From contig JAITFL010000090.1 in NCBI GenBank assembly GCA_031281385.1, positions 1 through 13,640 on the forward strand: a stretch of DNA of 13,640 nt, written 5' to 3'. How positions within the stretch are numbered: the first letter of the stretch is position 1; each line of letters begins with the position of its first letter. Below the pieces are notes generated by a model. It was given only the letters and a program-made list of their open reading frames with translations, was not told the origin of the DNA and did no database searches. Origin of the DNA: Holophagales bacterium (lineage in GTDB: Bacteria > Acidobacteriota > Holophagae > Holophagales > Holophagaceae). Position numbers and translations under genes: made by a program. Shown here in pieces: positions 5,890 through 13,535 of this stretch.

Positions 5890-6753
5890 TCAGCCCCTGC
5901 GAAGCCCCTTCCAAAATGCGTCTATGCCATCCTTCTTTATGTCGTTGGGCGCCTTTTCGGCCAGCGTCTCGGTGATAGCCTGGAATGCGACCGAAGCGGG
6001 GCTGTCGGGGAAAAGCTCGACCACGCCCTGTTGCTGCCTCACCGCCTGCAAGATGTGGCTGTCAGAGGGTATCATACCAAGGCTGTTGATGCTTTTGCCC
6101 AAAAAGGTCAGGGCGGCGTCTCTGATGTCCTCTATGGAATCTTGCGCCTCTTCTTGGTTTTGTGCGTTGTTGATGAGAAGCCATATAGGTTTCCTCTTGT
6201 CGCGGACGTGTATCATTTTTATCATTGCGTATGCGTCCACCAGCGACGTGGGTTCGGGAGTGCTGACGAGAATCACTTCTTGGGCCGCCATCAGCAGCTT
6301 GGTCACAGACTCGTGGATGCCCGCCGCGGTGTCTATGAGCAGCCATTCGGTGCCTATAGAGACGCGTTGCAGGCCCTGGATCAGCCTCAACTCGTCCACT
6401 GAATCCAGCTTCGTCAGTTGCTGGATGCCGTTGGAGGCTGGTATCAGGCGCATGCCGTATGGCCCTTCCACGATTATCTCTTCTATCACACGCTCGCCTC
6501 GTAGCACGTTCTGCAGGGTGTATTTTGGCGACAGTCCGAATAGGATGTCTAAGTTGGCCAAGCCAAAGTCGGCGTCTAGGACGACAACGCGATGACCAGC
6601 CTTTGCCAGCGAGAGCGCGAGCCCCCCCACCACGTTGGTCTTGCCCACGCCCCCCTTCCCAGAGGTGATGGCGATCACCCGCGAATGGAAAAGTGGCTGG
6701 GCATTCGATTCGATGGGCTGGGTAATGGTTTCCATGGAAGCTTGGCCTGTCAT
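5890..6753 (-). CDS. flhG: Flagellar number regulator FlhG/FleN (MinD-like ATPase)
   Basis: This ParA/MinD-type ATPase limits flagellar number and acts with FlhF at the pole or assembly site. The 287-residue form starts at an ATG overlapping the flhF stop (ATGA at 6750-6753); an open frame continues upstream to 6903 but lies within flhF. The deviant Walker A is S-G-K-G-G-V-G-K-T (31-39), with L-D-A-D-F-G-L-A-N-L-D (59-69) after it and the Walker B-type L-L-I-D-T-A-A-G (138-145). The first 25 residues show no DQAxxLR motif, the FlhF-activating helix of some FlhG proteins, so it may contact FlhF differently or resemble the FleN subgroup. Gene order flhF-flhG-fliA supports the assignment strongly. 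Confidence 0.93.
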   Translation of the reverse strand: MTGQASMETITQPIESNAQPLFHSRVIAITSGKGGVGKTNVVGGLALSLAKAGHRVVVLDADFGLANLDILFGLSPKYTLQNVLRGERVIEEIIVEGPYGMRLIPASNGIQQLTKLDSVDELRLIQGLQRVSIGTEWLLIDTAAGIHESVTKLLMAAQEVILVSTPEPTSLVDAYAMIKMIHVRDKRKPIWLLINNAQNQEEAQDSIEDIRDAALTFLGKSINSLGMIPSDSHILQAVRQQQGVVELFPDSPASVAFQAITETLAEKAPNDIKKDGIDAFWKGLRRG

Positions 6754-8156
6754 TGATGCACCTGTGCGGGGGGAAGTATCAAGTCTGCGATTCGCTTGCT
6801 GGTCGCAAGCTCTATGTCTTGGGGGATTTCTTGGCCGGTGCCAAGGTAGCTGATTGGCCTTTTGACTCGAACCAAGGTGGAAAGAATCGGCCCGTACGTG
6901 CATGTTTCGTCGAGTTTCGTAAAGATGAGGCGGTCTGGCCGCAGCCTCTCGAAGCGCTTGGCTATCTCGGCTAGGTCTCGCGGCTTGGCCGTCGCGGGTA
7001 GCACCAAGTGGGCCTCTACCTGCGGCAGAGTTTGGAGAAAGGTCCCAAGCTGGTCAAGGCGGGCAGTTTCGTGCTGCTGATGCCCGGGCGTGTCAATCAG
7101 CACCAAGGAGCGATCTTGGTAGAAATTCAAAGCGTTCTTTAAGTCTTCTGCAGTGATAATCACATGGATGGGAACTTCTAGCGCCTGCGCGTGCTGCTGC
7201 AAAAGGTCTGCGCTGCCCATGTGGTAGGTGTCCATAGTCAGCAGTGCGACTTTTTGTTTTAGGTTTATCTTTGCAAATGCGGCCAGTTTTGCTATGGTGG
7301 TGGTCTTGCCCACGCCCGTTGGCCCTATCAGAGCCGCCACCTGCACCTTGTTAGGGTCTAGCTGGATGGGCGCGGCTACGGGGATAAAGTTTGATATGAC
7401 GCGGCGCATGAATAGGCGGACTTTGTCAGGGTCAACATTTTCTTCCCCCCCCTGATCTGACAGGGCGCGCTGTGTGTACTCGCACAGCCTGACAGCCGTC
7501 ATGGGGTCCACGTCGTTGGCCACCAAGTCGCCGTACAGACCAAGAAGGGCAGGAGGCAGTTGATGCGAAAGACCGGGCAGGCCATGCTTTTGGATGCGGC
7601 TTAGCATGGATTTTAGCTGATCCAGCTCGGAGAGGATGGATGTGTTGCGCGCGTCCTGCTCCTTGAGCGCTTCCATAGCTCCCTTGATTTCCAGTAGTTC
7701 GCGGCGTATCGGCTGCAGATCTACATCTGGTGCGCTGGGCGGTTCTGGCGCGGCAGGTTTTGGGGCCGGTTTTGGGTGGACCCATGCAGGCTGCTGTGGC
7801 TCATGGTGCGCTTTGGCTGGCGCAGGGTGCTGCGCTTGGACTGGAATTTGGGCTGGAATGTGGGCTTGGGGCTTGGCCTGAACATGGGAATGGCTAGACG
7901 CATGGCGCTTGTTTGCCGCTGGGGTCAGCGACGGGCGAAGAGCATATACCCCATCCGGTTTTATTGGCATGCTGGGTTCTGGCTGGGATTCCTCGTCCAC
8001 GGCAGCCGTGACTTCTATATAGGTTTCCTTTGCCCCATTCGCCAATGTGCGCTTTTTGGTTTTGTTGGACACAATGGACGCATCCTCGCCCATGTCCGCC
8101 TTAATCATCGCCAAGGCCTCTTTCATGGTGGCCGCCTCGAATGTCTTTACGCGCAT
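6750..8156 (-). CDS. flhF: Flagellar biosynthesis GTPase FlhF
   Basis: FlhF is an SRP-type GTPase that places new flagella. The 468-residue protein has the short conserved start M-R-V-K-T-F-E-A-A-T-M-K-E-A-L and a Pro/Ala/Gln/His-rich linker (about 60-145). A helical N domain (about 150-265) is followed by the G domain with P-loop G-P-T-G-V-G-K-T (278-285), D-T-Y-H-M-G (309-314), L-I-D-T-P-G-H (353-359) and T-K-L-D-E (413-417). The G3 motif reads DTPGH where most FlhF have DTAGR, and the G2 region reads DTYHMG rather than DTYRIG; both keep the core residues. The ATG is 13 bases after the flhA stop with GGAG eight bases upstream. A run of eight G (7445-7452) lies in the N domain. Confidence 0.95.
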   Translation of the reverse strand: MRVKTFEAATMKEALAMIKADMGEDASIVSNKTKKRTLANGAKETYIEVTAAVDEESQPEPSMPIKPDGVYALRPSLTPAANKRHASSHSHVQAKPQAHIPAQIPVQAQHPAPAKAHHEPQQPAWVHPKPAPKPAAPEPPSAPDVDLQPIRRELLEIKGAMEALKEQDARNTSILSELDQLKSMLSRIQKHGLPGLSHQLPPALLGLYGDLVANDVDPMTAVRLCEYTQRALSDQGGEENVDPDKVRLFMRRVISNFIPVAAPIQLDPNKVQVAALIGPTGVGKTTTIAKLAAFAKINLKQKVALLTMDTYHMGSADLLQQHAQALEVPIHVIITAEDLKNALNFYQDRSLVLIDTPGHQQHETARLDQLGTFLQTLPQVEAHLVLPATAKPRDLAEIAKRFERLRPDRLIFTKLDETCTYGPILSTLVRVKRPISYLGTGQEIPQDIELATSKRIADLILPPAQVHQ

Positions 8157-8169
8157 GGGTCACTCCAAA

Positions 8170-10260
8170 TCATGAGATCGTCCCCAGGCTTACGACGCGC
8201 ACGTCCAAGGGCACTTCCGAGTGGCTGAGGACAGCCAGGTGGGGCATGGCCCTCTCTAAGAGGCGGTACAGGTGCGGCCTTATGACAGGGTTGGTGAGTA
8301 TCACCGGCTGGGCTCCGGGCAATAGTTCATTTATTCCATTTGTGATTCTTACAAGCAACTCTTGAATTCGGTTTGGATCCATGGCCAAGAAGCTGCCCCG
8401 GTCGGATGATTCTATGGACTGCTGGATCGTCTGCTCTATTGATGGATCCATAATAAGCACGCCTAGCTCGTTGGCTTCCGAGAGGTGCGGGCTGGTGATG
8501 GCGCGTCCAAGGTGCTGCCTTACAAATTCAGTGAGTATTATTGGGTCTCTGGTCACAGTGACCGCGTCGGCCAGAGCTTCCAATATCTTAGACAAATCGC
8601 GGACAGAGACGCGCTCTCTTAGCAGGTTCTGCATAATTTTTTGTAGCACTGCAACGGGGACTACGCCTGGAACCAGCTCGTCCACAAACTTGGGCGCGGA
8701 CTCTTTTAGGTTGTCCAAAAGCCCTTGCGTCTCTTGGCGGCCCAGAAGCTCCGGGGCCCTTTGCTTTAGCATTTCTGATATGTGCGTCGTCATAACGGTT
8801 GGGCCGTCCACCACCGTGTAGCCGGATAGTTGGGCCCTGTCCTTGTTGGCCTCGGACACCCAGTAGGCCGGCAGGCCGAATGCTGGCTCTTTGGTGGCCT
8901 TGCCTGGCAACTGCTCTGTCGCCGTCCCAGGGTTCATGGCTAAAAACTGGCCCGCCATCAATTCGCCGCGCCCCACCTCTTCACCGCGCATCAACAGGCG
9001 GTAAATATTGGGTGGCAGTTGCAGGTTGTCCCTGATCCTTATCGGGGGCACGACCACGCCCAGCTCCTGCGCTATCTGGCGCCGCACCGTCTTGATGCGC
9101 TCTAGCACCGTGCCGCCTTGGGCCACATCTAGGAGCGGGATTAGGCCATAGCCGACTTCTAGCCCTAATGGGTCTATCTTTAGGAGTGCCTCTACCTTTT
9201 CCGGTCCTTCGGGTTTCATTTTTTCCTTTGCCTCGGCAAGGCTGGCTTCCTTTGCTTTCTTTGTGGCAAGCTTGGATATGGCGAAGGCCATGCCACCAGT
9301 GGCCGCAGCCATGAACCAGAACGGGAGCAGTGGCATCCCAGGAATGATGCCAAAGAAGAAGAGCGCGCCCGAGCCTATGTAGAGTGGCCGTCCGTCCTTG
9401 GAGAACTGATTGATGACGTCCGAGCCCATGTTGTCGGACTTGCTGCTGCTCCTGGTTGTGAGTATGGCCCCGCCGATGCTTATCAATAGCGAAGGTATCG
9501 CAGTGACTAGGCCGTCGCCGACTGTCAGGAGGGTGTATGTCTCCATCGCCTGCAGCACTTCTAGGTCGTATTTCAGCACGCCGATGGCTATGCCGGCCAC
9601 TATGTTGACCAGCAATATCAAAAATGAGGCTATCGCGTCCCGCTGCGTAAATTTGACCGCGCCGTCCATGGCCCCATAAAAATTGACCTCTTCTTGCAAA
9701 TCCCTGCGCCGCTTCCTGGCCTCTTGCTCATCTATATAGCCCGCGTTCAGGTCTGCGTCTATGGCCATCTGTTTGCCTGGCATAGCGTCCAGTGTGAAGC
9801 GCGCCGTCACTTCCGCGATGCGCCCCGCGCCATGGTTGATCACCAAGAACTGGATGGCCAGCAAAATGAGGAAGACGACCAAGCCGATGACATAGCTGCC
9901 GCCCACGACGAACTGGCCGAATGCCTTTACCATGTGGCCTGCCGCCGCTACGCCCTGCTCGCCGCCAAACAAAAGGATGCGCCTAGTGGTGGCCACATTG
10001 ACCGCAAGCCTGTATAGCGTGATTATCAACAAAATTGATGGATATGCGCTGAATTCCTGGGGTTTGTTGACGTACATCCCCAGCATCAGGATCAATAATG
10101 AAATAGTTATATTTGCAACGATCAGCCCATCAAGTGCAAAGGCGGGCAACGGGAGAATCAACACGACCATCGCCACCAGCACGAAAATTGGCACGGCAAG
10201 GTCAACCCGCCGACCGAGGCGGGTTATATATGGCAGTATTTTTTCCCAAATGGTCATCAT
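8170..10260 (-). CDS. flhA: Flagellar type III export gate protein FlhA
   Basis: FlhA is an inner-membrane component of the flagellar export gate; its cytoplasmic ring docks chaperone-substrate complexes. Counted from the longer start at 10278, the frame has 702 residues. The N-terminal half is membrane-embedded (hydrophobic stretches around 30-70, 80-92, 125-148 and 205-330). The cytoplasmic loop holds the FHIPEP signature, A-E-V-T-A-R-F-T-L-D-A-M-P-G-K-Q-M-A-I-D-A-D (155-176). A soluble C-terminal domain follows from about 340. I prefer the ATG at 10260: it follows GGTG by five bases and lies downstream of a possible sigma54 promoter. The ATG at 10278 has no ribosome site and is the alternative. 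FlhA is the first gene of the operon; flhB is not adjacent, its usual place being taken by a repeat and an efflux gene. Confidence 0.95.
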   Translation of the reverse strand: MMTIWEKILPYITRLGRRVDLAVPIFVLVAMVVLILPLPAFALDGLIVANITISLLILMLGMYVNKPQEFSAYPSILLIITLYRLAVNVATTRRILLFGGEQGVAAAGHMVKAFGQFVVGGSYVIGLVVFLILLAIQFLVINHGAGRIAEVTARFTLDAMPGKQMAIDADLNAGYIDEQEARKRRRDLQEEVNFYGAMDGAVKFTQRDAIASFLILLVNIVAGIAIGVLKYDLEVLQAMETYTLLTVGDGLVTAIPSLLISIGGAILTTRSSSKSDNMGSDVINQFSKDGRPLYIGSGALFFFGIIPGMPLLPFWFMAAATGGMAFAISKLATKKAKEASLAEAKEKMKPEGPEKVEALLKIDPLGLEVGYGLIPLLDVAQGGTVLERIKTVRRQIAQELGVVVPPIRIRDNLQLPPNIYRLLMRGEEVGRGELMAGQFLAMNPGTATEQLPGKATKEPAFGLPAYWVSEANKDRAQLSGYTVVDGPTVMTTHISEMLKQRAPELLGRQETQGLLDNLKESAPKFVDELVPGVVPVAVLQKIMQNLLRERVSVRDLSKILEALADAVTVTRDPIILTEFVRQHLGRAITSPHLSEANELGVLIMDPSIEQTIQQSIESSDRGSFLAMDPNRIQELLVRITNGINELLPGAQPVILTNPVIRPHLYRLLERAMPHLAVLSHSEVPLDVRVVSLGTIS

Positions 10261-10283
10261 ATTGACACCAACGCCCATATAAG

Positions 10284-10299
10284 AGCGAATATGATGCCA
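10284..10299 (-). promoter_or_regulatory. Possible sigma54 promoter of the flhA operon
   Basis: On the minus strand TGGCATCATATTCGCT fits the -24/-12 layout: TGGCA, then GG and GC separated by exactly ten bases. It departs from the consensus TGGCACG-N4-TTGCW at three positions. Transcription would begin near 10274, which agrees with the flhA start at 10260. Sigma54 control of flagellar genes is common. No activator site was identified. Confidence 0.33.
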
Positions 10300-10303
10300 A
10301 TGC

Positions 10304-10406
10304 TAGGTTGTAGGGTGTAGAGGTCAGGGCCTAGTGAAAAATTGATGCGGCGCAAGCACCGCGCCGAATGGCCGCGCAAATCGCGGCAACTGGCCCCTAC
10401 AACCTA
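10304..10406. repeat. MITE-like inverted-repeat element between flhA and the efflux gene
   Basis: Perfect 12-bp terminal inverted repeats, TAGGTTGTAGGG (10304-10315) and CCCTACAACCTA (10395-10406), enclose about 80 bases of GC-rich DNA with inner short palindromes and no gene. The right arm is part of a 19-base motif that recurs at 13193-13211 with 17 identities. This suggests a dispersed, non-coding repeat family. No target-site duplication was recognised. Confidence 0.6.
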
Positions 10407-10469
10407 CCCCCTCAACGGTTCCGAGGTTCGCACCCAAACTGGGAAAATGCCCCGCCCGGCAACAAATGC

Positions 10470-11477
10470 TCAAATATCTCCCTGCGCTGTGCTTTCCTCG
10501 ACGGTCAAGTCCATTGGCACAGTTTTGGGAGCCAGCCTCATGGTACAGCCCACCACCGCGCAGTCGGCGCACCAAGTCTGCTGGCAGGGGTCAACATGGG
10601 TGTGCATTTCGCCCTCTATTCCCGCGTCCAGTATGGCATTTTTGCCAAAATCCTCTGCTATGGCATGGGTCTGGGTCAATGGGTAGTGCCCGGGCAGGAC
10701 GACGTGTATTTCAACGTATGTGTGCCTGCCAGAGCGCATAGTCCGCATCTCGTGCAGGGCTATCACTTCTGGGGGGCGGACGTGGTTCATGGATGCTACA
10801 AGTTTTTCAAGCATCTCTGGGTCTTCCGTGTCCATCAGTGCGCGGCCGGCCTGCCCCACTAGCTTGACGCCCGTCTTGGCCAACAGCGCAGCGACAATGA
10901 GTGCTATAAGCGGGTCCAGCCAGTTCAGCCCGGTCAGCTTGACCAGCAGCAAGCCCAAAAGCACCCCAAGCGTTGTCCAAAAATCAGACAGGACGTGCTG
11001 CCCGTCTGCCTTCAGCGCCTCTGATTGGTGCTTTTTGCCGATAAAAATCAGTAAGAGGCCAAGCAACCCATTTAATGCCCCGGCAGCAAAGTTCCATGCC
11101 AGCCCCAGCCCCAACTCTTTGATAGTGTCAGTGCCCAAGAACAGTTGTTGGTACAAAATGGTGATGGCTTCCCAAGCGATGAACGCCGCCGCTATGGCTA
11201 TCAGCCCGCCCTCAAAAGCCGCGCTGAAGTGTTCCACCTTTCCATGCCCAAAAGGATGTTCCCTGTCCGCCGACCTTTCAGCAAGCCGCACAGCTCCAAA
11301 GGCGAATATCGCGCCTATGACGTTCACGACGCTCTCGATGGCATCGGACCACAGCGCGGCGGAGCCTGATACTTCCGCGGCGTAGTACTTGGCCGCCAGT
11401 ATTATCACTCCCACAACTACAGAGAGCATCGCCGCCCACTGGCGGACGCGCTGAGAATTGCTTGGATTTTCTGTCAT
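10470..11477 (-). CDS. Cation diffusion facilitator family transporter with cysteine-rich tail
   Basis: This is a proton-coupled exporter of divalent metal ions in the inner membrane. The 335-residue form starts at the ATG at 11477, preceded by GAGGG four bases upstream; the frame continues upstream but without support. CDF features are S-D-A-I-E-S-V-V-N in the second helix (44-52), H-P-F-G-H-G-K (74-80), the metal site H161-x3-D165 in A-D-G-Q-H-V-L-S-D-F-W, and a cytoplasmic domain (about 205-297) ending T-H-V-D-P. The usual [HD]-x3-D of the second helix reads E48-x3-N52, as in a CDF subgroup. Past the normal end is a tail with C298-x4-C303-x2-C306-x4-C311, a likely extra metal site. The metal is not predictable. 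A possible promoter lies at 11497-11526. Confidence 0.9.
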   Translation of the reverse strand: MTENPSNSQRVRQWAAMLSVVVGVIILAAKYYAAEVSGSAALWSDAIESVVNVIGAIFAFGAVRLAERSADREHPFGHGKVEHFSAAFEGGLIAIAAAFIAWEAITILYQQLFLGTDTIKELGLGLAWNFAAGALNGLLGLLLIFIGKKHQSEALKADGQHVLSDFWTTLGVLLGLLLVKLTGLNWLDPLIALIVAALLAKTGVKLVGQAGRALMDTEDPEMLEKLVASMNHVRPPEVIALHEMRTMRSGRHTYVEIHVVLPGHYPLTQTHAIAEDFGKNAILDAGIEGEMHTHVDPCQQTWCADCAVVGCTMRLAPKTVPMDLTVEESTAQGDI

Positions 11478-11496
11478 CTTACCCTCTTGCAAAATC

Positions 11497-11526
11497 ATTC
11501 TAGCGCTCATCGAAACTTTCTCCCAA
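11497..11526 (-). promoter_or_regulatory. Possible promoter of the efflux gene
   Basis: On the minus strand TTGGGA (11521-11526) is followed after 18 bases by TAGAAT (11497-11502). The -10 box matches five of six consensus bases but the -35 box is weak. The leader to the ATG would be short, about 14 bases, with GAGGG inside it. Confidence 0.3.
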
Positions 11527-11682
11527 GCATCTGCCCGCCTATCGAAGCCATGTCCATGTATCAGCACCAATCCGAGCGCCACGCGAGGCGAGTACCGGGG
11601 GTCTGGGGGGTAGCGAAAGGCTACCCCGCAACAACGCGCCTACTAGCAACACCAATGCGGGGCAGCCATGAGCGGACCCCCA

Positions 11683-11717
11683 GTTAGCATCCGGGCGCAC
11701 TCCATGACCCGGCGCTG
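11683..11717. repeat. Hairpin repeat, copy A
   Basis: The stem CCGGG (11691-11695) and CCCGG (11708-11712), extended by AGC/GCT, encloses a 12-base loop with TCCATG. It is a direct repeat of copy B at 11872-11904: both read AGTT(C)AGCATCCGGG-N5-TCCATG-N-CCCGG-(N)GC. Confidence 0.5.
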
Positions 11718-11871
11718 TAAGAAGCAAGCAATAAGAACGCCGCCACCCGAGTACGAAAGATAGGAACTGGCTGCCGGGACGCGCCGCTTGCCCATACAAC
11801 GCTATGGAATTGCCAAGCGAATGACCTCGCTGCGGGTTCAATCGGCATGATGAAGCTACCGGGCGCATAGT

Positions 11872-11904
11872 TCAGCATCCGGGAGGGTTCCATGCCCCGG
11901 TGCC
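11872..11904. repeat. Hairpin repeat, copy B
   Basis: The stem CCGGG (11879-11883) and CCCGG (11896-11900), extended by GCA/TGC, encloses a 12-base loop again carrying TCCATG. The flank GTT(C)AGCAT is shared with copy A. The loop bases that differ between the copies leave the stem intact, as expected of a structure under selection or a mobile repeat. Confidence 0.5.
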
Positions 11905-12036
11905 GAGCGAACCAAAATTGTCGGGTTGCACCACCCGAGCATTTGAATTACTTAGCAACGAAACCTTGTAGCCCCAACTTGGCCAAGTTCTGCAATTGGC
12001 TCCATGTTAACTCTAAACTGCTGTCATACTTCAATT

Positions 12037-13203
12037 ATGGCGAACAATGGCGGCCAGACCACCAGCAGCGGCTATGGCCGCACGTTTCAGATTATTTGGG
12101 TTTTCTATTTTCTTAGCTTCATAGCCAGCTATGCCCTGCTGCCATCGGTCCCGCTGCACTTGAGGGAACTTGGCGCAAGCGTAAAGCAGAGCGGTCAATT
12201 CGCAGCCGCCTACATGCTGGGCTCGGGCGCAGGGGCGATATTTACAGGACCCCTTGGCGACCGCTATGGGCAGAGGGCTGTTCTAAAGTGGGCCGCCATA
12301 GTCACCACGGCTTGCTTTGTCATGTATGCCTTTCTGAACCATGTATGGCTGTTTTTCTTGATTGGCCTTCCACATGGCATAGTTTGGTCTGGCTTTAGGA
12401 CTGGCACTATCACTTGGGTGGGCGGCATACTGCCGGAGGGCCGCCGCGCAGACGGGCTGGCAATTTTTGGCATGGCCGCGCCGCTCGGTGCCGCGATAGG
12501 CCCGATAGTAGGAATCTGGCTGATGCCCCGCATAGGATTCTCCACCTTGATGCTGGTGCTGGCTGTTCTAGCACTTTCGCTTTTCGCCATACTCGGTGCG
12601 CCGCCAAAGACAGCGCGTACAGCCACGGAACCTGTGGAATCCCTGGCCTACAAATGGCCCGGAAATTGGATCATGGCCCCCTGCGTAGTCATGCTCTGCA
12701 TGGCTATATGCTATGGCGCCATTCCCTCGTACGGCGCACAAGAGGCCGTTGACAATGGCTTTCTGTGGCCCTCTGCGCTGGTTTCCTGCTATGGCTTTGG
12801 CATGGTGCTATTGAGAATGTTCCTGGGCTGGCGCGGCATGGGCGAAAACCCGATAAGGCTAATGCCGGCTATGCTTGCAATAACCACCGCCTCGGCTATG
12901 GGCCTGGCGCTGCTCCCTGGTGGCCTGATCCGCCACATTGTTTGCGGCGCTGTGTTCGGCGCCACCTTTGGCCTGGCCCACACACTCGCTTGGGCCTACG
13001 CCATAGACAAGGCGGATGCGAATAGGCGAGGCTCCGCCGTTGGCACCCTGTATTTTTCGTACGACGTCGGCATCGGCCTCGGCAGCTTCATCCTTGGCTT
13101 CCCGATGGAACACTTGGGCTACCGCTGGGGCTGGGGTGTCGGCGCATTGTTCCTGTTCGCAGCGTGGACGGTGGGGAGAAGGCTAATAGGAAGTAGGTTG
13201 TAG
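12037..13203 (+). CDS. Major facilitator superfamily transporter
   Basis: This is a secondary transporter of the inner membrane with unknown substrate, probably drug or metabolite efflux. The 388-residue protein (from the ATG at 12037) has about twelve hydrophobic segments. The MFS motif A, G-P-L-G-D-R-Y-G-Q-R (71-80), sits between helices 2 and 3. A Gly/Ala/Pro-rich helix 5 region (M-A-A-P-L-G-A-A-I-G-P-I-V-G) resembles the antiporter motif of drug efflux carriers. The ATG at 12004 would add eleven residues rich in Cys and Thr and is less likely; neither start has a clear ribosome site. The last four codons and the TAG stop overlap a copy of the GTAGGTTGTAGGGG repeat, so the original C-terminus may have been altered. 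It is divergent from the efflux gene. Confidence 0.85.
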   Translation: MANNGGQTTSSGYGRTFQIIWVFYFLSFIASYALLPSVPLHLRELGASVKQSGQFAAAYMLGSGAGAIFTGPLGDRYGQRAVLKWAAIVTTACFVMYAFLNHVWLFFLIGLPHGIVWSGFRTGTITWVGGILPEGRRADGLAIFGMAAPLGAAIGPIVGIWLMPRIGFSTLMLVLAVLALSLFAILGAPPKTARTATEPVESLAYKWPGNWIMAPCVVMLCMAICYGAIPSYGAQEAVDNGFLWPSALVSCYGFGMVLLRMFLGWRGMGENPIRLMPAMLAITTASAMGLALLPGGLIRHIVCGAVFGATFGLAHTLAWAYAIDKADANRRGSAVGTLYFSYDVGIGLGSFILGFPMEHLGYRWGWGVGALFLFAAWTVGRRLIGSRL

Positions 13204-13474
13204 GGGTTAGTGCATATTGAGCATACAGTGATGAACGGAGCAATTTGGCCGCGTGAAAAGCTCGAAAATCGTGCCAAGGGGTCGGGGAATAGATGCAAAT
13301 CCTCCCTTTTCCCATTGACATTACACAACGCAGGGAATTGCCAAGTGCTATTTTTATAGTCCAGACAAATTCTATATCTTTTGTGTCAAGCGAAACAAAA
13401 TTTTCTTTTATAAACGGAATCAAATATTGTTGTACGCTGTCAAAATAGGCTGAAAAACATTTTGTATTTTGCAA
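13088..13474 (-). pseudogene. AT-rich open frame, probably a gene remnant
   Basis: A 128-codon frame opens at a TTG (13474) and runs into the antisense of the MFS gene. The first 80 or so residues are coded in AT-rich DNA and look protein-like (for example S-A-Y-F-D-S-V-Q-Q-Y-L-I-P-F-I-K-E-N-F). The rest, past the repeat at 13193-13211, is a shadow of the MFS gene. There is no ATG start or ribosome site. A different frame just upstream (about 13440-13525) also reads like protein, so a frameshifted or truncated gene fits best. I recognise no family. Confidence 0.28.
13193..13211 (+). repeat. Third copy of the GTAGGTTGTAGGGG-type dispersed repeat
   Basis: GTAGGTTGTAGGGGTTAGT matches the complement of 10389-10407 at 17 of 19 positions and shares 12 bases with 10304-10315. 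It supplies the last codons and the stop of the MFS gene and lies where moderately GC-rich DNA gives way to AT-rich DNA. Confidence 0.6.
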
Positions 13475-13535
13475 CTCGATAGATCACAAACACATAGTTC
13501 TTCAGTCTATGGCCATCACTAATTCTTTAGCATAT

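Larger units (their letters stand above)
11583..11938. other. Dense cluster of GC-rich hairpins, candidate structured RNA or repeat element
   Basis: No protein gene is convincing here, but pairing is unusually rich. GGGGTAGC (11607-11614) pairs with GCTACCCC (11620-11627) around a 5-base loop. GGGGGTC (11597-11603) pairs with GACCCCC (11675-11681). CGCTTG (11785-11790) pairs with CAAGCG (11814-11819), enclosing CCATA/TATGG (11792-11796 with 11803-11807). TCGGGT (11921-11926) pairs with ACCCGA (11933-11938). GCGAGG (11583-11588) can pair at long range with CCTCGC (11825-11830). Two similar hairpins about 188 bases apart are listed separately. It matches none of the RNase P, tmRNA, SRP or 6S cores I know. 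It lies between the divergent efflux and MFS genes and could be read from either strand. All pairings were found by eye. Confidence 0.4.

Noticed and set aside
6031..6402. Long plus-strand frames inside flhG and other flagellar genes
   Set aside because: They are antisense shadows of strongly conserved genes in other frames.
11611..11680. AAC/AAT-rich segment reading N-N-A-P-T-S-N-T-N on the plus strand, beside an 8-bp hairpin, resembling a template or variable region of a diversity-generating retroelement
   Set aside because: No reverse transcriptase or variable protein is in the window, stop codons interrupt the frame, and the hairpin is on the 5' side of the AAC run rather than the 3' side as expected.
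11539..11893. Two overlapping minus-strand open frames (109 and 69 codons) upstream of the efflux gene
   Set aside because: They lie entirely over GC-rich hairpins, have unusual composition, no ribosome sites and no recognisable family; better explained by the structured DNA.
11478..11940. Nickel-cobalt (czcD) riboswitch upstream of the CDF gene
   Set aside because: The structured stretch begins over 100 bases upstream of the start, separated from the gene by its likely promoter, and the conserved junction sequences of that riboswitch class are not visible.
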